A program made the position numbers and the translations under genes. Of a stretch of 64,000 bases of DNA, positions 46,095-57,269 are shown in pieces. The notes beneath the pieces were generated by a model. The model saw only the letters and a program-made list of their open reading frames with translations, was not told where the DNA came from and ran no database searches. The stretch is from contig JAUTXW010000959.1 of assembly GCA_030620095.1 (NCBI GenBank), positions 211,261 through 275,260 of the forward strand, read 5' to 3'. Numbering within the stretch: the stretch's first letter is position 1; each line of letters begins with the position of its first letter. Source of the stretch: Kuschelorhynchus macadamiae. Taxonomy: Eukaryota > Arthropoda > Insecta > Coleoptera > Curculionidae.

Positions 46095-46712
46095 TTGCCA
46101 CAGTTACTCGTTGATGGCCTCACTTCTCTTCTTACCTTAGTTTTAGACCAAAATTTTTTCAAATTTAATGGACAGTTATATAGGCAAAGGTCTGGGCTGG
46201 CTATGGGTTCTTGTTTGTCGCCATTTCTGAGTGAGGTTTTCATGAACAATTTGGAAAACAGGATAATGAATAGTTATTTTGCCTCCTTTCTAACAGCATA
46301 TAAAAGATACGTGGATGATATTTGCATTGTGTGGAATGGCAACAGAAATCAATTGGAAGAGTTTTTACAATTCGTTAACTCCTTGCATCCTAAAATTGAG
46401 TTTACATTGGAAATGGAAGATGAAAGAAAGCTACTGTTTCTTGACCTTTTACTATCTCGGAAACACAGTAGGATAGAGTTTGAGGTTTACCGGAAAACAT
46501 CGTCCACGGATAATGTTATTCAGTATGCTTCAAACTCTCCTTACACACATAAATTTGCCGCGTTCAACTCCTTTTTCTATCGGTTGTGTAATTTACCATT
46601 GTCAAGGGAAGCGTTTACTAAGGAGCGTGATATTATAATGCAGATTGCTATGAATAACGGTTTTCCTTTGGAGTCCATCACCAAATTATATTACAAATTT
46701 AAAAACGGGTGA
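46095..46712 (+). pseudogene. Second PLE family, reverse transcriptase fragment
   Basis: An open frame of about 205 codons containing FFKFNGQLYRQRSGLAMGSC followed by LSPFLSEVFMNNLE (RT motif B region), KRYVDDICIVWNGN (catalytic motif C), HPKIEFTLEMEDERKLLFLD and YRKTSSTDN, then NGFPLESITKLYYKF. The GLAMGS-LSP and YVDD phrasing is that of Penelope-type RT, but it differs clearly from the array family (GTPMGSTISP, YVDDLLLALP). The N-terminal part with the DKG motif and the GIY-YIG domain are missing, so it is a dead partial copy. The frame has no internal stops, which suggests a fairly recent origin. Confidence 0.85.
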
Positions 46713-46839
46713 AAAAGTAAGTGAAGTGCAAATGAAGCAAGAAAATATCGCAATAATTTTTTTCCACAATTTTTTTATATGTGGAGGGGTAGAATATTTT
46801 TTTACGACTTACCTAAATTTTTTATACTAAATCAATTCT

Positions 46840-47720
46840 CCTATCCTTCATAGCAGCAAATTTATTTATAACGTCTTCACAAAATGGATGAGTTGCCCTA
46901 ATCTCCTCCAGAAATTCCTTTTGAATTCAAATATTGCCAGGAGAAGTAAGTCTTTCCTGAGATATTCTATTTCTTAAATAAGTTTTTACACATTTGAAGC
47001 AAGAAAAACTTCTTTCCACTGAAGAGCACTTGTCGGCGGTATTGTCAAAATAAGGGAAAACAATTTATATGCTTCGGTAAAAATATGTTATTTTTCTTAT
47101 TTTTTTTTCACGTGCTCTTGCAGCGATATATTCCAATTACTCTCATCAAAATAAGACCAACCTCATTTTTAAGTCGTTGACTTTTTGAAAGTATTTCCCA
47201 ATATAACTGTAACAAATTTTCAAACGGGCCAGTCGGAAAATTTAAACTATATTTGGAAAATTTAGCAGAACCTGCCAAACATGAAAATGTAAGTTTTTCA
47301 CAGTCTTTAAATCTTAGTGTCATTTCCATATGGTCCAAGATTTCATAAAAAAGGGTTTTATACTTAGCCCCAATTTCTTCAGATGAAAGCTTAGCTAGCT
47401 CACGTTTGTAATGATTTATTTCTGTAATAGAATTTGCTTTATCAAACATGGTATTAAAAAAATGTTCTTTTTTTTTACAGAGCGCCCCACGACAGCGTTT
47501 TATATTGAATATGCAAAAATGAATGTCAAGCGATTTTTTTTGAAGAACGTCAAATAGTATGTCCGTGATTAAGAAAATGTCATTAAACACTAATGCCAGA
47601 AACATGAATTTAAAATCGTTCATCTCACCTAAAATTCCTTTCGCAAGCCGGATTAATTTTTCATCAGATTTGTCACAGTTTGTAATAAATTCAAAGACGT
47701 CTTTTCATTTATTCCAGTCT
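46840..47720 (-). pseudogene. hAT-type transposase remnant
   Basis: Minus-strand reading from 47720: FEFITNCDKSDEKLIRLAKG, then a 171-codon open stretch (47623-47108) with FMFLALVFNDIFLITDILFD followed by VLQKKSLDIHFC. This is the wording of hAT/ZMYM-like transposase proteins. It continues with FPTGPFENLLQLYWEI and, after frame changes, AYKLFSLILTIPPTSA and VKTYLRNRISQERL (the hAT C-terminal dimerisation region). The N-terminal zinc finger and part of the catalytic region are missing, and the C-terminal part has frameshifts. No terminal inverted repeats were found. Inactive. Confidence 0.75.
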
Positions 47721-48640
47721 TAAACAATCACATTTACTGACTTCGAATTTGAAGTTGTAACAACACCATAAATAACACAAAACAGTCAAATTAACTGCAA
47801 AGGAACTTGACTGTTTTGTGCGGTTGCTGCGAAATCCGCGAAAATAAAAGTAAACAACCACCGCAAACTGAACGACAGACACGTGGGTGTAGTGTAATGC
47901 GCCTGTAATTCACCGAGAGCGTTGTATTGCGCTGGGCTCGACGTCATCGGATACGCGTTGTCATGGCAACATAGTTATAATAAAGTTCGATTGAAAGTTT
48001 TAAAAAGACATGCCGCCAACGGTCAAGTAAAATATTTATTCGAGATGTAGAGTTTATTTTTTACCAATTAGGTGAATAAATGAATGTAAAAACTAAAATT
48101 TTAAGAGATATATAATAAATATAGTTGGATGTTGGCTTGTTTATTTTTCCTGGTGAAGTAGCACTTCACCTACTTCACCTGAATAGCCGCAAAATGTTGA
48201 TTAACCAGAATTATTAGTTTTCAACATTCACTCCACAAAAACCGTCACTTTCGTTAGATCGAAGGCAGGTGGTTTTTTGGATGCGGATAGATATTGGATG
48301 TAGAGAACTGATAAGTCCGATTAATGAAATAAAGTCTTAAATCATTATAAAGATGATGCATTACTCTGACTTTTTTCAATATTGCCAATATGTCATTAAC
48401 CAAAAAGTTTTTAGTTTGTGTAATCCTAAATATATATCGACCTTCATCTTATTTTTGATCACAGATTATAGTACTAAAATGCTTAACATACTGGAAGCAA
48501 TTCCTTAGGACATTCTATACGTATTACATAAAACTGCATTCTATTTGGATACCATATTATCGCTTTACTGGCAATCGATTTTGAATAATGAATATATGAT
48601 ATTAGCGCCATTCATTTGTTTAGTTTAAAAATCCAATTTA
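47721..48640. other. No gene seen
   Basis: A GC-richer patch at 47870-47960 (ending GTTGTCATGGCAAC) may be the former 5' region of the hAT element. At 48152-48181 GGTGAAGTAG and CTACTTCACC form a small palindromic cluster. Nothing else is recognised. Confidence 0.35.
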
Positions 48641-48649
48641 TATAATACT

Positions 48650-48860
48650 TTATATACGGATTCGATAAATCACAACGCACCTCTGCTTCGTGCCAACCAA
48701 AAACTTATTCTGTGGATAATATCATCTATGTGAAATCTGAAAAAAATATTCATTTGATTTCTACGTATGGCACATTCCTCAAAGAGCTCCTTCGTCAGAA
48801 ATGTATTCATTTTCACCAAGTGTACTAGCATAAGAAAAGCAATTATACAACTTCAATCAA
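48650..48860 (+). repeat. Third partial copy of the 940-bp repeat
   Basis: Contains TATCAC-like start, GCCAACCAAAAACTTATTC and TGGATAATATCATCTATG, related to 45355-45440 of the direct repeats. Shorter and more diverged. Confidence 0.45.
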
Positions 48861-49344
48861 ACAAACAAATTACCTAAACTTAAACATGTCTAACTTTGAA
48901 CTGTCGGTCGATCAAAACGGTTTACTAGGAAGCCTTAAGTTTTCCGCTTTACTACCGGTATATTCTTTGTGCAGTAAGTTAACTTATACATGAAAACTTA
49001 GTTAATACATTCTCTCAGGTAGTATACAAATCATTCAAAATGAAGTCAGTGTTATTGCGCACTGGAATTTCTCTTTTTGCCACGCCACATATAATAGTTG
49101 TGAACTACGCAGAGTGCTTTCGTATCATGGACACATCTATGAACACAATACTAATGAAAGTCAAATATAATTTTATAGATGAGAGAAAAATTATTTTAAT
49201 AATATATAGAGAAGTGATCTTTGCTTTTTGTTACCTTAGAGTAAGAATAAAAATAGATTAGCCACTGCAAAGATTACCTCACAGTACAAGGTCGATAGTA
49301 CGACGATGCTAAGCCTAGCCAGGAAGACCAATGTTTATACCAAT

Positions 49345-50060
49345 TTATATTACGGTGAATATATATTTAAGCAAGATGTTATAAAATTTTCATACAAAGA
49401 ATAGTAATGTGTCTCCAGTATCAGTTTCTAAGCAGTATAAAGAAATTAATTTTATTGGAAAATAGTGAAATACAAACTAAAATACCCAAAGCCTCAGATC
49501 AGATTACACCAGTAACAAGAGTTTTAGTTAGATATGGCAAACTCGTTCAACAACTCCACGTATTACACCATCCCACTGTGGTATTAGACCATCCCACTTT
49601 CATTGACAAGGGATCCTAATCCTAAAAAGTATAATAGTCTACAGTAAAGATTGTTACACGGTCACGTGACCGGCGTGGCTTAAAAACTAATAGCGGGTCG
49701 TGGAGCTACAATAAATTTTAACGTTAAAGAAATTAATTTGCTAAAAAATATTTTATTAGACACCAAGTTTTCTTAGCGTCACTACTGCGTGTGTTTTAAT
49801 GTATTATTGTGTATTTGTTGATATGGTTCAAATCTTCTAATTATATGTTGCTTATGTTCAAGAAGCAGCGTTCTATAGGTGCGGTGACATTAGAAGAACA
49901 TTTATTTTTTAAATATTTAATAAATAAGTTTTATTTACTTTGTCTTGGACATTGCGAAACCAGGAGCTTTAGTTGACCTAACTATGGTGCGGCAATGTGA
50001 GTTTGTAAAAAAATGGCCGTTTTAGTTTGGAAATTTCTTTTAATCACTAAGTAAACAGCA
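49345..50060 (+). repeat. Dispersed repeat, copy B (uninterrupted)
   Basis: Opposite-strand partner of copy A at 42.7-43.4 kb. It serves as the empty-site reference for the 150-bp insert. The 70-codon frame at 49407 lies inside the repeat and is not conserved in copy A. Confidence 0.75.
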
Positions 50061-50245
50061 AGATATCCTGATTCTTTGGGTATTAAAAATGTCTTCGTAA
50101 ACATGTTCTAACTGATTAGAATTTAAGATTTAGGATAATAAAAACTAAAAAAAAATCTTTTATTTTTTAAGTTTTAGATATGACCATGGAAAAACAATAT
50201 GACAGTTGGCTATTCTATTCTTATCTTATAGCGCCCGCTTTATTT

Positions 50246-50269
50246 TACTTTCCTCGCAAGAGGAAAGTA
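50246..50269. repeat. 10-bp hairpin TACTTTCCTC-GCAA-GAGGAAAGTA
   Basis: A perfect inverted repeat with a GCAA loop, at the start of a repeat-rich stretch that runs to about 51545. It may mark the edge of a dispersed element. Confidence 0.8.
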
Positions 50270-50399
50270 TTCTAGTTGCAAAAAAACATGTTTTCTCAGT
50301 TCCGTCGGTTAGTCTGTATGTCTGTCCGCGACAAAGCTCAAGAAATGCTTGTTCTTTTTACTTTCAGTTTTGGTTAAAAATTAAATGTCTTATGATGAT

Positions 50400-51440
50400 G
50401 ACGTGGTAACATTTTGGTAAAAATCCAATATGGCTGAACAAAATAGCGGTATATTGAAATGTTAAAAATATTATTAAAAAACTGCTTATCCATTTTATCC
50501 AAATTTTGCAAAAAAATTAGGTGTGACATCACCATCAACTGACAAGTTTTACTATAAATCCAAAATGGCGGCCTAATAAAATGTTATAAAAGTCAATGCA
50601 GAAAACTACTGTATCGATTATGTTTAAATATTTCTCAAAAATCAAATATTATATAGGGGTGAACTGGTAAAAATGTTGAGACAAATTCAAAATGGAGGAA
50701 CAAAACGGTGGCCTAATTAAATGTTTAAACATATCTGAAAAATGTACTTATCGGATTGATTGATTGATTGATGACATCCCCATTTTGAATATGTATTACT
50801 GAAAATGTATAAATTGCACACTTAATTTACATTTTTAGTTAAATCTGTGTAAATGTCAAAAATTCGCTCGCAATCTGGGCATTTCTGCTCTCATTTTTTA
50901 AATATTTACTAAAAATGTATGTATTCTTAAATCTGTACAAATGTTAAGATTCCGCTGCTATGTTGGCATTACAATTTTGAATTTTTAAAATATTGACAAA
51001 AATTCAGTGCAGTCTTAAATACCCCTAAATGCCAAATTTTAATAAAATCTGCAAACATTTTGAAATTAGTCTGCTATGTTGGTGCCGCCATTTTTATTCT
51101 AAAACATTGACTAAAATTTCACAACTTTGATTCTTAAATACTTCTAGATACTGATATTTCAGCCGAATCTGTACAAAAGAACAAAATTCGTTCGCTATAT
51201 TGGCGCCACCATTTTACATTCTTAAATAATCCGCACAAATTTTAAAATCATCCGTCCGACCTGTTGGCATTGTCATTTTGGCACCGCTATTTTGAATTTT
51301 TAAATGCTAACACTCTTAAATTTTCCTAGGCACCAATTAGCAGTTTAATCTACACAAGTAACAAAATTCGTCGGCCGTATTGGCGCCGCCATTTTGGATT
51401 TCTAAACGTTAACTAAAAAAATTCGGATTTTTTATATCAG
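50400..51440 (+). repeat. Degenerate tandem repeat, about 105-bp units
   Basis: From about 50820 to 51440 roughly six units recur. Each has TTCTTAAAT(A), a stretch of AATCTGTACAAA(T), AAAATTCG(T)C, a GTTGGCGCCGCCATTTT phrase and TTTTTAAA. Before it, 50400-50720 has looser repeats around AAAATGGCGGCCTAAT. Units are strongly diverged. No frame is conserved between units. Confidence 0.55.
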
Positions 51441-51545
51441 AAAGTGCATGCATGTCAAATCTGAAAATAATCGATAATGAAAGTGGTGAAAAATCCATTA
51501 CAAGATTTGAACCAGACATACATACATCAGACGAGTAGAAAGCCA

Positions 51546-53509
51546 ATAAAAGCGCGTTAAAAGCATTGCTTATAGTTTAAAACTTTAACAATAGTTTTCA
51601 CTAAAAAGGTTTAAATTTAGACAAGGTCTAACTTGACAGTTACAGGTTTAAGATGACATTTTTAACAACTGAACAAATAATTTATCTAAATGACACAATT
51701 ACAAAATGATAGTGACATTAATTTCCTTTTAAACTTACCTAACTTGTGGTTGTGAATAGTGAAGTAGGGAACGATTATTTCTTTGATATTTATAAAAATA
51801 CCTATTTGCCTCATTAAGGAACAGATAAGAATCCTTCCTTTTGTCAACGATAATCAAGCATGGCCCATTTCTTTATTTTCGTACATCAAATATTTTAACA
51901 GGTCGTCATTTTGTTTCGCTATATAGAATTCATACCAATTTTTTTTTGTATCAGACGTAATTTTTGTGGACAATTAAATAAAATTAAAGTTAATCGAGTA
52001 GGTGGATTTTTTAGCTATACCGGAACAGCTCGACCGACCGACAGTAATAGAAAAACATGAAGATCTTTAAAAACCCGAAACGATGATTTTTTCAGGATTA
52101 ATAATTTTTCTAATGCAGGAAGTGAAAACTGGCTCCGCCACTGGCATTCATCAACAAATGGACACGGCCTAAACATGGGTCATCCCCACTTCTTATTTTA
52201 TCGTAAACATTGGTCGATGTGAAAAATAGGGGAACCATGTTGGCGCATAACCCTAACGTGATTCATGAATGAATTGTGATCTCTACTTTAATTCTTACTC
52301 TAAGTTTGTTACCGGCAAGATTTACTAAAATCAAATTACCCGCAATTTAATTAAATATTAAGACTGCAACGAAATAGAGGTGTACGTCTGTAATTTGTAA
52401 AAAAATATATATTTTAAAGCTTTTATATCCATGTAGTAGTGAAAAAGGGTTTGTTATAGTCTAGGCTCAAAGAGCCCTTGATGATCTCGCCTAGTTAGAT
52501 TTAAGCTAATTGGAGACGCTTCCCAAGAAGCGACCAGACCTCCAGATCTCGAACCAATTAACGTTTACATCACACTATGTTGAATCAGGTGAAGCATAAT
52601 AAGAACGCTCATCAATTCGAGAATCGGTTCGCTGGGAGGCCGTCCCGAGTTACATTTTCATATTTTGTCAACGCTAAGCACGTTCGGGACGATTTGGGCA
52701 GCCGTTTCCTTTACGTTAGCAAAAGAAAAGAACTGAATTAAAACATCGGCGCTTCATAATAATGTTCTGACTAGATGTTTGTTTAACTTTAGTGGTGTTT
52801 ATATTTGGCCGTATATTTTTGTGATATAGTAGTTAATAGGCCATATTTTTTTAATATTCCGTTTTTTTTACAAAATATTTTGTTTTAGCTTTGGTTTGAT
52901 ATGCACAAATTAAAATTATGTTTAAAGACAAATTTACCTTATATGTTTTGTATTTCACTTTATTATGGATGTTTGTTACGCATGTGGTGTTAATGTTGGG
53001 CGCCTATATTGCAGTAAATATAGTAAATAGTACGTAATTTTGTAAATTTCTGTGTTAAAAATATCCTACTTATATCTAGGCGTTGGTGTTTATCTAGAAT
53101 TCTTCGAGATTTATTCATTTTCGCAACGCATATAAAATGCCAATTTTAGTTTCACGTTCTTAAACTGCCAGCGCCAGAATGTGAAAATGCCCGCGAGTTG
53201 GCAACCACTGGCAGTGATAGAAGGTAAGCTCCGAAGGAATCTTTCAAAGAATTCTGTGTCTAGTAAAACAGGGCAACGTAGTTATGAATTTATAGATACT
53301 ACAAGATGGCTCTCCATATTTTGATACATTTTGATCTCAAATATCTGGGAAATAAAAAAAGCTAACGTTTCCGTTGAATAATTTCATTTTACCAAAAGTT
53401 TTTTTTATTTTGAGAACCAGAAGCACCGAAAACAAAATGGCCGAATTTCAGGTATAGGACAACTTTCTTATCTTAAATGGAGCATCCTGTATATTTTTCC
53501 AAAATCATA
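51546..53509. other. No gene seen
   Basis: AT-rich with a GC-richer patch at 52470-52730 that includes the palindrome CGCTTCCCAAGAAGCG. This patch could be a decayed repeat, but no family is recognised. Confidence 0.35.
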
Positions 53510-53511
53510 TA

Positions 53512-56081
53512 GGGGAACATGGGGCATAACCAGGTAGCTAAGGAAAAATAAATATTACACGGCAACTTTATTGATTATATTATTTATAAAAATTGCCTCG
53601 TGTTATAACCTTAACATAAAAATTTAAGAAGCATATAAGAAGTTTATAAGAAAACAACTTTTGAAAAAATAATTAAAAAACAAAAATGTTACAAAATACG
53701 GTTTTGCCCCACACCATGGGGTACGACCGGATACTGTGTGGGTCAAAACCAGATACTTTTAATACTAATTTTTGACCTTTTTTTTGCCTTTAAAAAAACA
53801 TTCGTCGCACTCGAAACTGTCTAGATCTTCCTCTAGCCATCCTGTACAACCTTCGTAGGCCCAGCTAGGACATTTAGTACACTTAATCCACCCGTCAACT
53901 TTTTTATTTCTGAGTAGTTTTCTTTACATTACGCATCTTCTTCATTATTTTGTGGGGTTTCGATTGATTTGGAGTGTGTCTTATTCTTTTTTGTTGACGT
54001 GTCTTTATTCTTTGTTATTTTTCTTTTGACACTAGGTGGCTTTTCGGATAATATTTGTTCCAATTCATTCTTATAGGGCGAATCAGTTAAAATAGCGGTT
54101 CTACCTCTACGTCGAGTTGCAGTTAATTTTCGATTATGTTGTGGAATAGGAATTACGTCTTTTGGGGAAACACCAAATGCTGAAGTTAAAGGTAGAATTG
54201 TAGAATAGCCAACGTGGGGAAGCGATTTCTCAGGAGTGCAAGATGTCGGGGGACATAACTCAGTAGTGAATGGTTCTATTGTAAATTTAACTTTCTTACC
54301 GGTGATTGCTGCATCTGATTCCGTGTTTAAATTAGCAATACTTTTAGATGATATGCCAGATGGTCTAGCAATTGGTGAATTGCTTCTTTGAGAGATATTA
54401 TTGGACTTTTTAGCTAAATGTTTTGTGTTGCTCTAAATTATGCTCCCTCAATGGTACTTGATTTTGTTCATCTACAATATTGTTACCCAGACTCCTTTCC
54501 AATAAGGTTTTTTCTTCAACTATTTCTTCCGGTCCATCTGTAGTTTTCGATGGAACAAAATCAACGTCTGTGAAAATATGTCGATTAGTTGGATAAATTT
54601 CCGTTTTTTAAAAGCCTCCCTCTGCCGTTTACATTGAAGCTGCTCTGAGATAAGCTTTGCCAAATAAAGCTTCCTACCTGAAAATTGTATTACAATTGTT
54701 CCTGGGTGCGTTCGTCGCCACGATTTTACTTCCTGACTGTAAAAGCAGCTTAGAGGCGAATTAAAGCTGACGTCCAAAGGCTGAAGCTTATGAGTACGGT
54801 GGGGTGAAAGACACAAAATCGATGCACCATTTTCCCGTGATAACCTTATTAACTTTATATTTTTCGTGTGATTTACATGGCTATCTAGTAGTAGCAAAAC
54901 TAGACGTTCTTTGTTTGTCCCGACATGGACAATAAAATGTTCCAACCAATGAACAAAAATATCTGTCTGCATCCGGCCGTTTGCTTGGCAAGAAGCTATT
55001 GTTCCAGGTGGAGCTCCATCCAGAAGTTCAGTCTTCATTCTTACATTTAAAAATACGAGAAGAGGTGGAACGTAATGACCCGCTGCTGAAAAACATAACT
55101 CTGCCTTAATTAGCTGGCCCCTTTCTGCAAAACTTACAGTTTCTTCTTCTTTCTACGTTTCGGAACGGTAGTCAGACTAACCTCATCCACGTTATAGATC
55201 CGTGCAGCTTGAAAATTATATTTTCCACAAGACTTTCGAGCAAATCAAAAAACTTTCCCACAGATACTTTATTAAAAACCCATATCTCTAGCGGCTGAAG
55301 TAGCTTCTGGCTTTCTTAATGATAAATCTAGGTGCCTTTTAAAAAATGCGTTTAACCAGTCAAGTCCCGCTAATTTTTCGTTTTGGTTGAAGTTATGTGC
55401 AAAATGATTTTTCTCTGCTAGCTGATACGCTAGTCGCTTTAGTTCAGTGTAAGCTAACTCAAATAAGCGCATTTCCGTGTCCTCAATATAACCAACAAGT
55501 TCATTTTCTTGTTCAGATAAGAAAACTTTCTTAAAATTTCCCATTCTTAAAAACAACGTGGAGGAATGTTGAACGTTTGAGATGATTTTTTGTATCCCAT
55601 TGTTCGTTGACGTTCGGTCTTTCTTTTATAATTTCTCACCATACTTTCCTAAAAATAATAATAATATGATGCATATAGTACGGGGCAGAACCAGGTATTA
55701 TCCGATTTTGCCCCACCCGGTTGTGCCCCAAAGTAACCTTTGACAAAAGGAATACGTAGCAAAAAATTCCCAGCGAAGATTAACTATTTCTCTTCAGAAA
55801 AATATAGTTAAATAAACCCTCTAATAAATGCAATACAGCAAAGGTTTGTCATTAAACGATAACTTAATCTATTGGCATTGCAACAAACAAAATTAGATTA
55901 CTTGCCTAAAATCGTCACAAATTGAAAAAATACTGGTAAAAAATGCATGCACCACACTCTAGAGTCTGCTGTTAACTGGCGGCAATATTAAACGTATTGC
56001 AACGTATAAACTCTGGCCTTAAGACGCCGCATTATGGTAGAACTGGAGCTACCCGATACCCGGTTCTGCCCCAAGTTCCTC
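53512..56081. mobile_element. pogo-type DNA transposon, 2570 bp
   Basis: The left end GGGGAACATGGGGCATAACC and the right end (reverse complement GAGGAACTTGGGGCAGAACC) are terminal inverted repeats. Each is flanked by TA (53510-53511 and 56082-56083), the target duplication expected for pogo/Tc1-mariner elements. Extra copies of the GGGGCA...ACC phrase lie inside both ends (53705-53750 and 55680-55735). The single gene is on the minus strand. Both ends are preserved, so the copy is structurally complete although its gene is broken. Confidence 0.85.
53787..55556 (-). pseudogene. pogo-type (DDE_1) transposase with C-terminal PHD-like finger
   Basis: Minus strand from 55556: LSEQENELVGYIEDTEMRLF and AGLDWLNAFFKRHLDLSLRK with PEATSAARDMGF (CENP-B/HTH-type DNA-binding region); IYNVDEVSLTTVPK (first catalytic Asp); LLDGAPPGTIASCQANGRMQ; RLVLLLLDSHVNHTKNI (second Asp); RTHKLQPLDVSFNSPL (third Asp); a basic linker with RRRGRTAILTDSPYKNELEQ; and WIKCTKCPSWAYEGC then FECDEC, a PHD-like zinc finger at the end. 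The pogo DDD triad is complete, but frames break at about 55270 (an extra T in a T run makes GF-stop), near 55145, and again between the catalytic part and the tail. It is not a working gene as read. Confidence 0.85.
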
Positions 56082-56329
56082 TACCTTATTTCGTCCTTTT
56101 TTCAAAAATGCAATACAACAGTAATGTTTAAAAATACTCGGTTATTATTGATTTTCAAAAAAATACTGCATGGAAAAGATGTTGCGGATAATTTTATTCT
56201 TTAACAGTCGACTTTGGAAACAAATTTATGTAAGCGTGTGTTATAAAACTATAACTATAGCACTAGTTATACAAAATGTTTTCTTTTAGTGAAAATATTA
56301 AATGAGTAATAATGTTGGCCGAAACGAAG

Positions 56330-57015
56330 TTACTTAAGCAAACACAAAGGAGATTTAGGAATATGTTTCAAAACGATTCGCCCCCTTCAATTCGATTAAG
56401 TCATGGTATAGAAACTTTTGGACTACAGAGTCTACAGTATTAAAAAAGACCATTCAAAAACGAAAATCTGTTGAATAAAACACTGCAATTAATGTAGGCA
56501 GATCCAAGATTATCAACAAGTAAAACTGCCGAGTGCGTACTGCAATATCCTAATCAATTAAACATTTTCCAGCAGATACTTTCCCAAAAGGTACATTTGT
56601 GTCAAACTATAAAGCTTTTAAGAAATATAATGGAAATTTTATGGAAACCATTATAATGTCTGGAGAAGTAAAGCAGCACATCGGCAGAACATGGGCATCA
56701 GATAATCTCCGATATTTTCGAGAATTTATCAGAGATTCGCCCAAAGTAACAATTCGGTGTGGAATCTCAAAAAAATAAATAAATTAGAATTACCAGAAAT
56801 TCGTTAAACAATGGTTTTGGGAACCGATGGATTGGAAGAGAATGGTCTCCTCGCTCTCTAGATTTGACCACTCCAGAATTTTTCTTTGGGGGTATGTAAA
56901 GGACCGCGCATGTAATCTGCTTCCTGCTGATCAATTAAAAATTATTATTCAAAATATTATTGAGAATATACACGAAATAATTTTTGATACTCAGTTCCAA
57001 CAAATTCATAAATAA
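56330..57015 (+). pseudogene. Mariner-type transposase remnant with internal deletion
   Basis: The plus strand starts LLKQTQRRFRNMFQNDSPPS followed by IRLSHGIETFGLQS, the HTH-like N-terminus of insect mariner-type transposases. It ends with RWIGREWSPRSLDLTTPEFF (compare the usual RWIGRRGPIEWPPRSPDLTPLDFF), WGYVKDRACNLLPADQLKII and IENIHEIIFDTQF. The middle, with the first two catalytic Asp residues, is largely missing or unreadable, and frames change several times. Inactive. Confidence 0.7.
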
Positions 57016-57269
57016 TTTAAATAAATGTACTAAAGTTAACGGAAGACATTTTCAACATTTGCCATATTCAATTGTTTCTAATAATCTAATAAATAATTTT
57101 TCATATTTTTTATATATTTTTTTATAGAAGTGCAGATTTTAAGATCAATAAACCACTATTTTAAATCATAACTATAACTTTTATTACTTTTCTGAAAAGG
57201 GGACCGAGCAAGCTTTATGATTTTGAAAAAATATACGCGGTGTTCGGTTTAAAATAACAAAATTGCCCT

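Noticed and set aside
46001..46249. 82-codon minus-strand frame across the second PLE junction
   Set aside because: Wrong frame for the PLE protein; the real inverted PLE segment is read in another frame.
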